Shown here: positions 7,101-14,991 of the stretch, piece after piece | Position numbering within the stretch: position 1 is the stretch's first letter | Layout of the letters: the number at the start of each line of letters is the position of its first letter | From: an uncultured Bacilli bacterium | Lineage (GTDB): Bacteria; Bacillota_I; Bacilli_A; RF39; UBA660 | Direction: 5' to 3' | Length of the DNA: 26,280 nucleotides | Assembly: GCA_910587725.1 (NCBI GenBank) | Contig: CAJUNG010000022.1 | Coordinates: 1 to 26,280, forward strand | The notes under the pieces: model-generated | What the model saw: the letters and a program-made list of their open reading frames with translations, nothing else | What the model was told of the DNA's origin: nothing | Database searches by the model: none | Translations under genes and position numbers: made by a program

Positions 7101-8909
7101 ATGAAAAAGAGAAATGTTGCGATTATTGCTCATGTTGACCATGGGAAAACAACTTTGGTCGATGAAATATTAAAATCTAGTGGAATGTTCCGTGATAATG
7201 AAGATACGTCTGGCGTTTCTATGGATTCTAATCAATTAGAAAGAGAACGTGGGATTACCATTTTAGCAAAAACTACAGCAATTGATTATCAGGACTATCG
7301 AATTAATATCTTAGACACACCAGGGCATGCCGACTTTGGTGGAGAAGTTGAGAGAATTATGAACATGGTAGATGGAGTAATTCTAGTTGTTGATGCTTAT
7401 GAAGGTACGATGCCACAAACTAGATTCGTTTTGAAAAAAGCGTTAGAAGCACATGTTAAACCGATTGTCGTAATCAATAAGGTGGACAAACCATCGGCAA
7501 GATGTGCACAAGTAGTTGATGAGGTATTAGATTTGTTTATTGAACTTGGTGCGGATGAAGAATGGTTAGACTTTAAAGTCGTATATGCGAGTGCATTGAA
7601 TGGAACTTGTAGTTTATCCGATGACTTACAAACCCAAACACCAGGATTTTCAGAGTTACTTGACCTTATTATTGAAGAAATTCCTGCACCAAATGGAGAT
7701 GCTAGTACTCCTCTTCAATTTCAACCAGCACTTTTAGATTATAATGACTTTGTCGGAAGAATTGGTATTGGACGTATTCAGAATGGAAAAATTAAAGTTG
7801 GTCAAATGGTATCTTGTGTAAGGCTTGATGGTAGTGTTAAACAATTCCGAGTACAAAAATTATTTGGATATCTTGGAATGCGTCGTTTAGAAATTGAGAC
7901 AGCAGAAGCTGGAGATATTGTTGCCGTTGCAGGACTTGCCGATATTTCCGTTGGGGAGACGTTATGTGAGGTAGGGAAGGAAGATGCGCTTCCACGTCTT
8001 CATATTGATGAACCCACTTTACAAATGCGTTTTGGAACAAATTCTAGTCCATTTGTTGGAAAAGAAGGAAAGTTTTTAACTGCTCGACAAATTGAAGACC
8101 GTTTATATAAAGAGACGCAAAGAGATGTAAGCTTAAAGGTAGAACCAGCGGATGCTGAAAGTTTCTTAGTTTCTGGTAGAGGAGAGTTACATTTATCTAT
8201 TTTGATTGAGAACATGAGACGTGAAGGATTTGAATTGGAAGTATCTAAACCAGTAGTTATCATGCGAGAAATTGATGGTGTAAAATGTGAACCTTGGGAA
8301 GAATTACAAATTGAAACTCCTGAAGATACGGTGGGTTCAATTATTGAACAATTAGGTGTTCGTGGAGCGGTTATGGAATCGATGAATAACTTTGAGAATC
8401 AAGTAAGACTTCACTATTTAGTTCCTTCTCGGGGCCTAATTGGATTTATGACCGATTTTATGACACTTACAAAAGGTTATGGAATCATCAATCATACGTT
8501 TAAAGAATATCGACCTTTTCAAGATATTCAAATTGGGGAAAGAAAACTAGGTGTTCTCGTATCGACAGAAAATGGAAAGTCTTCTGCTTATGCCCTTGGT
8601 CAATTAGAAGATAGAGGGGTAATGTTTATCGAGCCTGGAATTGAAGTTTATGAAGGAATGATTGTTGGTGAATGTAATCGTGAAAATGATTTAGCAGTCA
8701 ATGTGGTAAAAGGAAAACAACTTACGAATATGCGTGCTGCATCTGCCGATAAAACAGTAGTATTGAAACGACCTCGTCCAATCACCTTAGAGTATGCCCT
8801 TGACTATATTAATCATGATGAGTTAGTAGAGATAACACCAGCTGGAATTCGTATTAGAAAGCAAATATTGAATACAGAACAAAGAAAGAAGTTTGACGCA
8901 AGAAAATAA
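7101..8909 (+). CDS. typA: ribosome-associated translational GTPase TypA/BipA
   Basis: BipA/TypA is an EF-G-like GTPase that binds the ribosome and helps 50S assembly and stress adaptation. The 602 residues begin with the GTPase domain: G1 AHVDHGKTT (residues 10-18), G2 region ERGITI, G3 DTPGHADF, G4 NKVDKPSAR. Beta-barrel and EF-G-like domains follow, ending in the BipA-specific C-terminal domain (VVKGKQLTNMRAASADKTVVLKRP). SRGLIGFMTDFMTLTKGYG is another BipA signature. The length is close to the usual 605-615. The start is supported by AAAGAGGT at 7085-7092. It is a single-gene unit with its own extended -10 promoter and a terminator overlapping its stop codon. Confidence 0.97.
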   Translation: MKKRNVAIIAHVDHGKTTLVDEILKSSGMFRDNEDTSGVSMDSNQLERERGITILAKTTAIDYQDYRINILDTPGHADFGGEVERIMNMVDGVILVVDAYEGTMPQTRFVLKKALEAHVKPIVVINKVDKPSARCAQVVDEVLDLFIELGADEEWLDFKVVYASALNGTCSLSDDLQTQTPGFSELLDLIIEEIPAPNGDASTPLQFQPALLDYNDFVGRIGIGRIQNGKIKVGQMVSCVRLDGSVKQFRVQKLFGYLGMRRLEIETAEAGDIVAVAGLADISVGETLCEVGKEDALPRLHIDEPTLQMRFGTNSSPFVGKEGKFLTARQIEDRLYKETQRDVSLKVEPADAESFLVSGRGELHLSILIENMRREGFELEVSKPVVIMREIDGVKCEPWEELQIETPEDTVGSIIEQLGVRGAVMESMNNFENQVRLHYLVPSRGLIGFMTDFMTLTKGYGIINHTFKEYRPFQDIQIGERKLGVLVSTENGKSSAYALGQLEDRGVMFIEPGIEVYEGMIVGECNRENDLAVNVVKGKQLTNMRAASADKTVVLKRPRPITLEYALDYINHDELVEITPAGIRIRKQILNTEQRKKFDARK

Positions 8910-8920
8910 CTTCTTTTTTT
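8885..8920 (+). terminator. terminator overlapping the typA stop codon
   Basis: AAAGAAGTT (8885-8893) pairs perfectly with AACTTCTTT (8908-8916) across a 14-base loop, followed by more T to 8920. The stem includes the TAA stop (8907-8909). The next promoter's -35 starts two bases after the T run. Confidence 0.75.
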
Positions 8921-8921
8921 C

Positions 8922-8952
8922 TTGACAAAACGAGGTGGGGGGGGGGTATGAT
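8922..8952 (+). promoter_or_regulatory. promoter with a 10-G tract in its spacer (candidate phase-variable switch)
   Basis: TTGACA (8922-8927) and TATGAT (8947-8952) are separated by 19 bases, of which 8937-8946 is an uninterrupted run of ten G. An optimal spacer is 17. Loss of two G by slipped-strand mispairing would give the optimum, while one more G would weaken it further. The gene it serves begins at 9000 and encodes a surface-type protein. Confidence 0.75.
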
Positions 8953-8999
8953 ATTCTTAGAAGCATAATAGAAGCCGTGCTTTTAAGGAGTGAGTATAG

Positions 9000-10283
9000 A
9001 TGAGAAGTAATCCAAGGAAAATCATCATGATTAGTTGTTTAATCATAGGTGCTTTTCTAATTATTTTAGGTGCAAGTTTTGCATTTTGGACAATACAGAT
9101 GCAGGGAAATAGAAAGCATATCATCAAAGTAGTGGATATGAATGTCACACTCGAAGAAGATAATGATGGTATTTTGATTAGTGATGCTGTGCCAATGTAT
9201 GATGAGGTTGGTTTAATTCAAGATAACGCTTATCAATTTCGTTTAGTGAATCATACAGGATTAGTGACTTCTTATGTATTAAAATTAGTAGATACGACCG
9301 TAGGAGATAAACTTTTCTTAGAAGACGTTAAACTAGGGATTACGAAAAATGGAGAGAGTACAGTACGGTTACTTTCTGATGTACCAGATAGCAAAAACAT
9401 TGACATTGGTGAAATTCCTGGAAATGCTACGGTTCATTATGAATTAAGGCTTTGGCTTAAAGACTCGTTAACAAATCAAGAAAGAGTTATGGGAAAAAGT
9501 TTAAGTTATAAAGTTGAAGTGGAAGCAACAGATACGAAGTTTACCTATTTATTCCAGGTACCACAGGGAAGTTATGTTGCTTATGTAGGAAATAATGGCT
9601 GTAAGTTAAATGGTACTGCAACAACCGGTGCGAATGCAGAAAGTGCGAACTCTTGTAAAGGCTATAATGCTAATGGAAATGGTGCTAGTGGAGGTTGGTG
9701 CTCTTTAAGCAGTTATGGTAGTTTTAAGGTAAGTGGATGGCGAGTTGCTTATACCGAGGGGAACCGTGCTTATTTGATTTCAGCTGGAAGTCCAGAATGT
9801 ACAACGGCCACAAATTCTGCAAATAATACGACTTATATTAATTTGGCAAATACTCGTGCAAAAAAATATTGTAATAAGAATTTTGTAGATGGAGATTGTA
9901 CGAATAACAGTGATGTTTGGGCGATTAATAATACAGATTTTAATCGAATTACTAAGCAAGCAACAGGGACTGGTGGGGGATATCTTTATACGCCAACCAT
10001 TAGTGGTGCGATTATGTGTGCGCAAGTAAACGGAAATACTCAATGTGGTTATGGTAATACATTAATTGATAATGGTAGTATTTATAGTTTTGCAGCAATT
10101 TGTACGAATAATACATCTTATCAGGTATATTGGGATGCACGTAGTACATCTCGAAGAGTTTGGTTTGGTTCGATTACTAATGACAGCTCTGGTTTACGTC
10201 CAATCATTAAATTAAAATCTAATGTTTTCGTAAGAAGTGGTAATGGTACAGCAGCAAACCCTTATGTAATTGATACGTATTGA
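9000..10283 (+). CDS. signal-anchored surface protein, TasA/CalY-like N-terminal part with cysteine-rich C-terminal domain
   Basis: This 427-residue protein has one N-terminal hydrophobic segment (about 8-31) ending in LGASFAFWT, reminiscent of SipW-dependent TasA/camelysin signal regions. A beta-rich domain follows (about 40-175; VVDMNVTLEEDNDG, ENDLVNHTGLV-like strands). The C-terminal domain (about 180-427) is rich in Gly, Asn, Thr and Cys (nine cysteines) and ends in LRPIIKLKSNVFVRSGNGTAANPYVI. That ending (RP-I-LKS ... SG-GT--NPYVI) is common in secreted proteins of gut Firmicutes. The function is likely extracellular, in a matrix, fibre or adhesin, but I cannot name a family with certainty. 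ATG 9000 is supported by AAGGAG at 8985-8990. The promoter spacer contains ten G, suggesting on/off or graded switching. A terminator follows at 10314, and a pilin-like gene lies next. Confidence 0.7.
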   Translation: MRSNPRKIIMISCLIIGAFLIILGASFAFWTIQMQGNRKHIIKVVDMNVTLEEDNDGILISDAVPMYDEVGLIQDNAYQFRLVNHTGLVTSYVLKLVDTTVGDKLFLEDVKLGITKNGESTVRLLSDVPDSKNIDIGEIPGNATVHYELRLWLKDSLTNQERVMGKSLSYKVEVEATDTKFTYLFQVPQGSYVAYVGNNGCKLNGTATTGANAESANSCKGYNANGNGASGGWCSLSSYGSFKVSGWRVAYTEGNRAYLISAGSPECTTATNSANNTTYINLANTRAKKYCNKNFVDGDCTNNSDVWAINNTDFNRITKQATGTGGGYLYTPTISGAIMCAQVNGNTQCGYGNTLIDNGSIYSFAAICTNNTSYQVYWDARSTSRRVWFGSITNDSSGLRPIIKLKSNVFVRSGNGTAANPYVIDTY

Positions 10284-10313
10284 TGATGGATAATTCTTTT
10301 ATCCTTAACAAAT

Positions 10314-10354
10314 AAGAAACTTTCCTAATGATTTTATCGCAAAGTTTCTTTTAT
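10314..10354 (+). terminator. terminator after the surface-protein gene
   Basis: AAGAAACTTT (10314-10323) pairs perfectly with AAAGTTTCTT (10341-10350) over a 17-base loop, followed by a T-rich stretch (TTATTTT). Confidence 0.7.
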
Positions 10355-10372
10355 TTTGGCGATTGCTATCAT

Positions 10373-10401
10373 TTTACATTTTTTCCTATTTGTGTTATTC
10401 T
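10373..10401 (+). promoter_or_regulatory. promoter of the pilin-like gene
   Basis: TTTACA (10373-10378), a 17-base spacer and TATTCT (10396-10401), with TG at 10393-10394 forming an extended -10. The RBS AGGAAGG (10411-10417) follows. Confidence 0.65.
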
Positions 10402-10425
10402 ATTAATAGAAGGAAGGTTTTACTA

Positions 10426-10854
10426 ATGAAAAAAGGCTTTACTTTAATTGAATTACTTGGTGTGATTGTGATTTTGGGAATTGTTAGTACCATTGCTGTT
10501 GCTTCATATATTTCTTATCGAAATGATGTGATTGAAGAGTATTATGAAAAGGCTGAAAAAACGATGAAAGCATCTAGCGAAAGTTTACTTACTTATTGTC
10601 AGAATTCTGTCTTAGGTGAGTCTTATTGCTTAGATATTCCTAAAATTGGGGCTTCTGTAGTCGTTTCCCTATCTACGTTGACGGACCATAAATTCATGAA
10701 TGAAATTTTTGACCAAAAGACGAATAAAAAGTGTACTGGCGAAATTAAAATTACAAATAATACCCCAACACATTCAGATTATCAGGGATTAAATCAAAAA
10801 TTAGAATATAAGGTTTGCTTGCGATGTGACAACCATAAAAGTAGTGGGTGCTAA
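10426..10854 (+). CDS. type IV pilin-like / pseudopilin protein
   Basis: The 142-residue protein begins MKKGFTLIELLGVIVILGI, a textbook prepilin leader: a short basic leader, Gly before Phe as the cleavage site, Glu at +5, and a hydrophobic helix. A prepilin peptidase should cleave after Gly4 and methylate the Phe. The remainder is short and contains six cysteines (YCQNS, SYCLD, KKCTG, YKVCLRCDN, and the terminal SGC), more than usual for ComGC-like pilins, suggesting disulfides. It may belong to a competence-type or other type IV pilus-like apparatus, though no other pilus gene is visible here. ATG 10426 is chosen for its AGGAAGG eight bases upstream; a longer frame from 10363 would overlap the promoter. 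Its stop overlaps the lspA start by one base (TAATG), so lspA may be translationally coupled. Confidence 0.85.
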   Translation: MKKGFTLIELLGVIVILGIVSTIAVASYISYRNDVIEEYYEKAEKTMKASSESLLTYCQNSVLGESYCLDIPKIGASVVVSLSTLTDHKFMNEIFDQKTNKKCTGEIKITNNTPTHSDYQGLNQKLEYKVCLRCDNHKSSGC

Positions 10855-11309
10855 TGAAAAAAGAGATTTATAAAATATCTTTTTTTATCTTTTTTCTTGA
10901 TCAGATAGTAAAGCTAGGACTTTTGCAAAATTTCTTATTGGGTACAAGTATTCCTTTGATTCCTCACTTTTTTTCGATGACACTAGTAAAAAATACAGGT
11001 GGTGCATTTAGCATCTTAACGGGGAATGTTTTCCTTTTAATATTGATAGGACTTGCATTTTTAGGCTTTTTTGTTTATTATATTGAACGGGAGAAATATA
11101 GAGAAAAACTAGAGATTTATGGACTTTCCTTTATCTTGGGTGGACTGCTTGGAAATTTGGTAGACCGAATTTTTCGAGGAGGAGTGATTGATTTTCTAGA
11201 TTTTCAACTATTTAATTACGATTATCCTATATTTAATATTGCTGATATTTTTTTAGTTATCGGTGTATTCTTGCTTATTTTTGAAGAGATAAGGGGACGT
11301 GAAAAATGA
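10854..11309 (+). CDS. lspA: lipoprotein signal peptidase (signal peptidase II)
   Basis: LspA is the membrane aspartyl protease that removes signal peptides from diacylated prolipoproteins. This 151-residue protein shows about four hydrophobic segments and the conserved blocks VKNTGGAFS, GGLLGNLVDR, and GVIDFLDF with Asp113, plus FNIADIFL with Asp131; these two Asp are the catalytic pair by family alignment. A GTG at 10848 opens the frame, but ATG 10854, overlapping the pilin stop, gives the normal MKKEIY start. Its stop overlaps the start of the following pseudouridine synthase gene (ATGA, 11306-11309), the same lspA-rluD order found in many Firmicutes. Confidence 0.95.
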   Translation: MKKEIYKISFFIFFLDQIVKLGLLQNFLLGTSIPLIPHFFSMTLVKNTGGAFSILTGNVFLLILIGLAFLGFFVYYIEREKYREKLEIYGLSFILGGLLGNLVDRIFRGGVIDFLDFQLFNYDYPIFNIADIFLVIGVFLLIFEEIRGREK

Positions 11310-12184
11310 AATGTGAAAAAGAGAGGATAAGATTAGACTTATATTTGAGTGAGGCTTTAGGTCTTTCCCGAAGTAAAGTACAAAAATTAATTAAAGAGAA
11401 GTTCGTTCTTGTCGATGGAAAGATTGCTAGTTCGCATGATATGACAAAACTAGGAAGTGAAATTGAAATTATTTCGGATTTATCCTTTGAACAAGATATT
11501 GAACCAGAAGATATTTCTCTAGATATCATTTATGAAGATGATGATTTATTGATTATTAATAAAGCTTCGGGAATGGTTGTACATCCTGCTCCTGGGAATT
11601 ATACGGGGACTTTAGTTAATGCTCTTTTGTATCGCTTTCAACTAAGTCATCAAGATTCCATCCGTCCAGGAATTGTCCATCGTTTGGATAAAGATACTTC
11701 TGGATTGATGGTTGTTGCTAAAAATGATGAGATTCATGAGAAACTAAGCGATATGATTGCGAAAAAAGAAGTAGAAAGAGTTTATGTTGCTTTAGTTGAT
11801 GGGGTAATTCCTCATGCTACGGGAACAATTGAAGTACCGATTGGACGAGATGTAGAAAACCGACAAAAAATGGCGGTGACAGAAATTAATAGTAAAGCTT
11901 CTCGGACCCATTTTAAAGTATTAGAAAGATTTTCCGATATGACTTTTGTAGAATGTAAATTAGATACCGGTAGAACCCATCAAATCCGTGTATCCTTTTC
12001 TTACATTGGTTATCCTGTTTTCAATGACCCACTTTATGGAAAACGAAAAAAGACGACACCATTTGGACAGTTTTTACATTCTAAAAGTATTCGATTTCTA
12101 CATCCGAGAACAAAAGAAGAAATTTATTTTGAAGTCGATATGCCAAAAGAAATGCAAGATAAACTGAAGGAATTAGAAAGGTAA
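11306..12184 (+). CDS. rluD: RluD-family 23S rRNA pseudouridine synthase
   Basis: Enzymes of this family convert uridines of large-subunit rRNA to pseudouridine. The 292 residues start with an S4-type RNA-binding domain (RIRLDLYLSEALGLSRSKVQKLIKEKFVLVDGK, roughly residues 7-41). The catalytic domain follows, with the motif HRLDKDTSG containing the catalytic Asp (residue 128), then the GRTHQIRVSF block and GKRKK. The length is typical (about 300). It corresponds to B. subtilis YlyB by its position after lspA. ATG 11306 has AAGGGGA at 11291-11297. Exact target uridines cannot be told from sequence, so the symbol denotes the family. Confidence 0.93.
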   Translation: MKCEKERIRLDLYLSEALGLSRSKVQKLIKEKFVLVDGKIASSHDMTKLGSEIEIISDLSFEQDIEPEDISLDIIYEDDDLLIINKASGMVVHPAPGNYTGTLVNALLYRFQLSHQDSIRPGIVHRLDKDTSGLMVVAKNDEIHEKLSDMIAKKEVERVYVALVDGVIPHATGTIEVPIGRDVENRQKMAVTEINSKASRTHFKVLERFSDMTFVECKLDTGRTHQIRVSFSYIGYPVFNDPLYGKRKKTTPFGQFLHSKSIRFLHPRTKEEIYFEVDMPKEMQDKLKELER

Positions 12185-12193
12185 GGGAAAAAC

Positions 12194-13330
12194 ATGTTTG
12201 AAGCAAGTGAAAAAGATACGTTGGTAATGAAACTGTTACATTACTTTATCACAGAAAAGAATTATAATCCGGTGATTTTACAAGGTGCCGAGAATGAAAT
12301 TTGGTTAGAAAACATGAAAGAAAACTATAAAATCGTAAGAATTGTTTCGAATTATATTCACAATGATGAACAGTTAAATTTTGATTTATTTAAAGCCAAA
12401 AGAATTGCTAAAAGTATTAAGAAAAAGACGTTTTCATGGGAAATGAACATTTTAAGTATTTATATGAATCTAGGAGAAAATGCCCATCTACATCCAGATA
12501 AGCATTTGATGAGTATCGATTTAACTGAAGAAGGAAAACTAGAAAATCTAAATGTCTTACAGGAAGATTTTCCCGATATGTCTAAAAAGTTAACTTTTAC
12601 AGAAAGAGGAATGGAATTATTTCTTAAGATTACTGAAGATATTAATGAGGCAAATCAAAGTAATGCGGAGAAGTTTAATCAAACTTTCAAAAAAAAGACG
12701 CCATACTTGACGTACTTTCTCATTTTACTTAATGTTCTTATCTTTTTTTGTACAACGCTTTTAGGAAACTATGATACAGTGTTAAAACAATTTTGTCTTT
12801 ATGGTCCGTTAGTTCGTTTAGGTGAGTGGTATCGTTTATTTTCTTCTCAGTTCTTACATGGCGATGTTTTTCATTTATTGTTTAACTGCTATGCCCTTTA
12901 TGTGATTGGTCCACAAATTGAAAGTTATTTAGGTCATGTAAAGTTTTTAACGATTTATCTATTTGCGGGAGTGATTGGAGATTTATTATCGATGTCCTTT
13001 TCTTCTTATGCATCGATTGGTGCAAGTGGAGCTATCTTTGGACTTTTAGGAAGTTTACTTTATTTTGGATATCATTATCGTCTTTATTTAGGAACGGTTT
13101 TAAAAAGTCAGATTATTCCTTTGATTTTGCTAAATTTAATTTATGGATTTTTAGTGACAGGAATTGATAATGCCGCACATATTGGTGGACTTATCGGAGG
13201 TGTTTTAATGACTGCTTTACTTGGTGTACAGTTTAAAAGTAGTACTTCGGAAAAGATTCAAGCAGGAATTATTACAACCATTTTTACTGTATTTTTACTA
13301 TATATTGCCTTTGTTGTTACCGCTGTATAG
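12194..13330 (+). CDS. rhomboid-family intramembrane serine protease (GluP-like)
   Basis: Rhomboids cleave membrane proteins within the bilayer. The first about 170 residues are soluble and charged, resembling the cytoplasmic N-domain of B. subtilis GluP/YqgP. Six or so membrane segments follow. The catalytic Ser is Ser278 in GASGAIFG, and the His is His329 in NAAHIGGLIGG; the HLLFNCYALY segment supplies the conserved His/Asn region, and EWYRLFSSQFLHG matches the WR...F-H loop. At 378 residues it lacks the C-terminal TPR region of GluP (507 residues). It starts 10 bases after the rluD stop, following AAGGTAAGGG, so it is probably part of the lspA-rluD unit. A terminator-like structure follows. 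Confidence 0.92.
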   Translation: MFEASEKDTLVMKLLHYFITEKNYNPVILQGAENEIWLENMKENYKIVRIVSNYIHNDEQLNFDLFKAKRIAKSIKKKTFSWEMNILSIYMNLGENAHLHPDKHLMSIDLTEEGKLENLNVLQEDFPDMSKKLTFTERGMELFLKITEDINEANQSNAEKFNQTFKKKTPYLTYFLILLNVLIFFCTTLLGNYDTVLKQFCLYGPLVRLGEWYRLFSSQFLHGDVFHLLFNCYALYVIGPQIESYLGHVKFLTIYLFAGVIGDLLSMSFSSYASIGASGAIFGLLGSLLYFGYHYRLYLGTVLKSQIIPLILLNLIYGFLVTGIDNAAHIGGLIGGVLMTALLGVQFKSSTSEKIQAGIITTIFTVFLLYIAFVVTAV

Positions 13331-13343
13331 ATTTTATTGATAG

Positions 13344-13419
13344 AGAAGAAGAGAGATACCTCATCAAATTTTTAAACAAATATTGGTGTGGTCAAAATCT
13401 AAATCTTCTTCTTTTTTTT
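13344..13419 (+). terminator. probable terminator after the rhomboid gene
   Basis: AGAAGAAGA (13344-13352) pairs with TCTTCTTCT (13404-13412), extended by AGAT/ATCT (13354-13357 with 13397-13400). A run of eight T (13412-13419) follows. The inner loop is large (39 bases), which lowers certainty. Confidence 0.5.
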
Positions 13420-13473
13420 GCTAGTCTTTTGACTATTGTTCTGATTTTTATGTTTTATGTCTTGGGATACATC

Positions 13474-13507
13474 TAGTTTCCATTTATAATGCTAGAAACT
13501 AATTTTT
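13474..13507 (+). terminator. second terminator-like hairpin between the rhomboid and ferredoxin genes
   Basis: TAGTTTC (13474-13480) pairs with GAAACTA (13495-13501) across 14 bases, then A and five T. A weak promoter-like TTGACT at 13429 lies upstream. Otherwise the 13331-13560 gap shows no gene. Confidence 0.3.
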
Positions 13508-13519
13508 CTCTCGTTTTAA

Positions 13520-13571
13520 AATAAAAAGAAGTGTAACCATCAATCATATTGCGATAATTCATGATTACACT
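13520..13571 (-). terminator. terminator of the ferredoxin gene
   Basis: On the minus strand ATGATTACACT (complement at 13561-13571 reads as its partner) pairs with 13530-13540 in an 11-base stem with one G-U wobble and a 20-base loop, followed by TCTTTTTATT. On the plus strand the same pair has a C-A mismatch, so it is better formed for the minus transcript. Confidence 0.7.
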
Positions 13572-13616
13572 TTTATTTTATTCACTCTTGAATCAAAAGC
13601 TTTATTCCTTCAAGTT

Positions 13617-13838
13617 TTATTCCTCTACTTCAACTGCTCCTGTTGGGCAAGAATCCATAGCGCTTCTTACATCTTCTTCTAGTTCCTCAGGTACAGGGGA
13701 CATTTCTTCCTCATCTTTTTTTTCTATTTCCTCTTTGACTTCGGCAAGTCCGTCACTTCCAAAACAGAAGAAATCTTTAGCAATCATGGTACAAGCACCA
13801 CAACCGATACAAGCGTCTTTATTAATTTTTGCTTTCAT
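13617..13838 (-). CDS. fer: single-cluster [4Fe-4S] ferredoxin
   Basis: This small acidic electron carrier has 73 residues. Cys10-x-x-Cys13-x-x-Cys16 (CIGCGAC) and a distal Cys64 followed by Pro (SCPTGAV) supply the four cluster ligands, as in Bacillus/Thermotoga-type one-cluster ferredoxins. An extra Cys25 (FFCFG) is present. The middle is very rich in Glu and Asp, typical for docking to redox enzymes. The start at 13838 is preceded by GGAGGG (13845-13850 on the complement), six bases away, and by a good promoter. It is a single gene, divergent from the tail-anchored protein at 13948. Its redox partner is not in the window. Confidence 0.95.
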   Translation of the reverse strand: MKAKINKDACIGCGACTMIAKDFFCFGSDGLAEVKEEIEKKDEEEMSPVPEELEEDVRSAMDSCPTGAVEVEE

Positions 13839-13856
13839 TTTTTTCCCTCCTTATTC

Positions 13857-13885
13857 ATTATATCGAATCCGAGATATTTCTACAA
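13857..13885 (-). promoter_or_regulatory. fer: ferredoxin promoter
   Basis: On the minus strand: TTGTAG (13885-13880), a 17-base spacer, TATAAT (13862-13857). It lies 18 bases upstream of the RBS-start region. Confidence 0.65.
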
Positions 13886-13892
13886 CAAAAAC

Positions 13893-13927
13893 TTGCGACT
13901 TTTTTCTATTTGTGATATAACTATAAT
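13893..13927 (+). promoter_or_regulatory. promoter(s) of the tail-anchored protein gene
   Basis: TTGCGA (13893-13898), a 17-base spacer and TATAAC (13916-13921) with TG in the extended -10 position (13913-13914). A consensus TATAAT directly follows at 13922-13927 and could act as an alternative -10. It is divergent from the ferredoxin promoter, only about 10 bases apart at the -35 ends. Confidence 0.6.
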
Positions 13928-13947
13928 AGTTGAGGTAGGGGATAAAC

Positions 13948-14991
13948 ATGGCTAGTAGAATGGAGAGACTCGATGAAAAAATACGCTCGTCGAAGTCTAG
14001 AATTGCTAGAAATCAAGAGTTGTATCAAGAAATTAAAGATTATTCCGATTACAAAGAAATTACATCCATTGAACCAGTCATTGAAAGTAGTACCGACTTT
14101 GTAAAAAAGGAAGTAAAATATGAGGAACCGCCTCGCATGCGTCCAGCAGAAAAAGAGGTAGTTCCCTCTATTTTCATGGTGGATGAAAAACGTGAATATG
14201 ATATTAATACAGCTTTACAAAATGCTAAAGAATCTAGAATTGAAGTCGATGCGTTAGAAGAAAAACGGAATTTAAAAAAAACTGAGTATAATATTATCCA
14301 AGAAATTGGGTTAGAGAAAATTGAGGAAACGATAGAAAAACGACAACGTCCAACGGTAGAAGAAGAACAAGAACTGACCGACTTAATTGATACGATTTAT
14401 CAAAATACCCTTGCTTCTGATATTGAAAAACAAGAAGAAACAGAGTTACTTGGAGATTTACTTCCTACAGAAAAGGATAATACCATCATTAGTGAAGAAT
14501 TAACAAAAATGATGATTGAAGAAGAACGGAAAGCCAAAAAAATTGAAGAACAGGAAGAAAATCCAGAAATCTTCATGCCAGCAGTTAAAGTTAAGGAAGT
14601 TCAAGAAGAAAATCAAAATGTTTCGGATATTCCTCTTGAGAGTATCCAGTTAGATGAAGTGAGGGAAGAACTTGCTCAAGAGACGCCTGTTTCTCCTACA
14701 AAAGGTAAAGCGCTTTCTCAAGTTTCTTCAAAATTTAAGAATAAGTGGAAAGCAAAGATTTCGCAAAAAGAAGAACAGAATAAAGCAAAAGAGAAATTAG
14801 ATTTAGATGCGTCCTTTTTTACGATGACGAATGAACTTAGTGCTAAAGATTTAGTGGATGGTGAAGGGGAAAATAAAGATGAATGGGATGATGAAGATGG
14901 AGGAAATCCTAAAGTATTTTTAGTGCAGATTGTTCTTGCTGTCGTCGTTGCGATTTTGGTAGTCATTTATTTGATTGTTAAGGGTGTTTAA
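13948..14991 (+). CDS. acidic, probably coiled, C-terminally membrane-anchored protein of unknown function
   Basis: I do not recognise a family. The 347 residues are extremely rich in Glu and Lys, with long predicted helical stretches and no cysteines, and a basic N-terminal segment (ERLDEKIRSSKSRIARNQ). The only hydrophobic segment is at the very end (about 322-345, VFLVQIVLAVVVAILVVIYLIV), preceded by an acidic patch (DEWDDEDGG). This suggests a cytoplasmic rod attached to the membrane by its C-terminus. ATG 13948 follows GAGGTAGGGG (13932-13941). The stop overlaps the stop of the convergent tmcAL by three bases, leaving no room for a separate terminator. A cell-division or cytoskeleton-like role is only a guess from topology. 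Confidence 0.75.
   Translation: MASRMERLDEKIRSSKSRIARNQELYQEIKDYSDYKEITSIEPVIESSTDFVKKEVKYEEPPRMRPAEKEVVPSIFMVDEKREYDINTALQNAKESRIEVDALEEKRNLKKTEYNIIQEIGLEKIEETIEKRQRPTVEEEQELTDLIDTIYQNTLASDIEKQEETELLGDLLPTEKDNTIISEELTKMMIEEERKAKKIEEQEENPEIFMPAVKVKEVQEENQNVSDIPLESIQLDEVREELAQETPVSPTKGKALSQVSSKFKNKWKAKISQKEEQNKAKEKLDLDASFFTMTNELSAKDLVDGEGENKDEWDDEDGGNPKVFLVQIVLAVVVAILVVIYLIVKGV

Noticed and set aside
13561..13920. 119-residue plus-strand frame rich in Ser
   Set aside because: It is antisense to the ferredoxin gene, whose cysteine motifs, RBS and promoter are clear.
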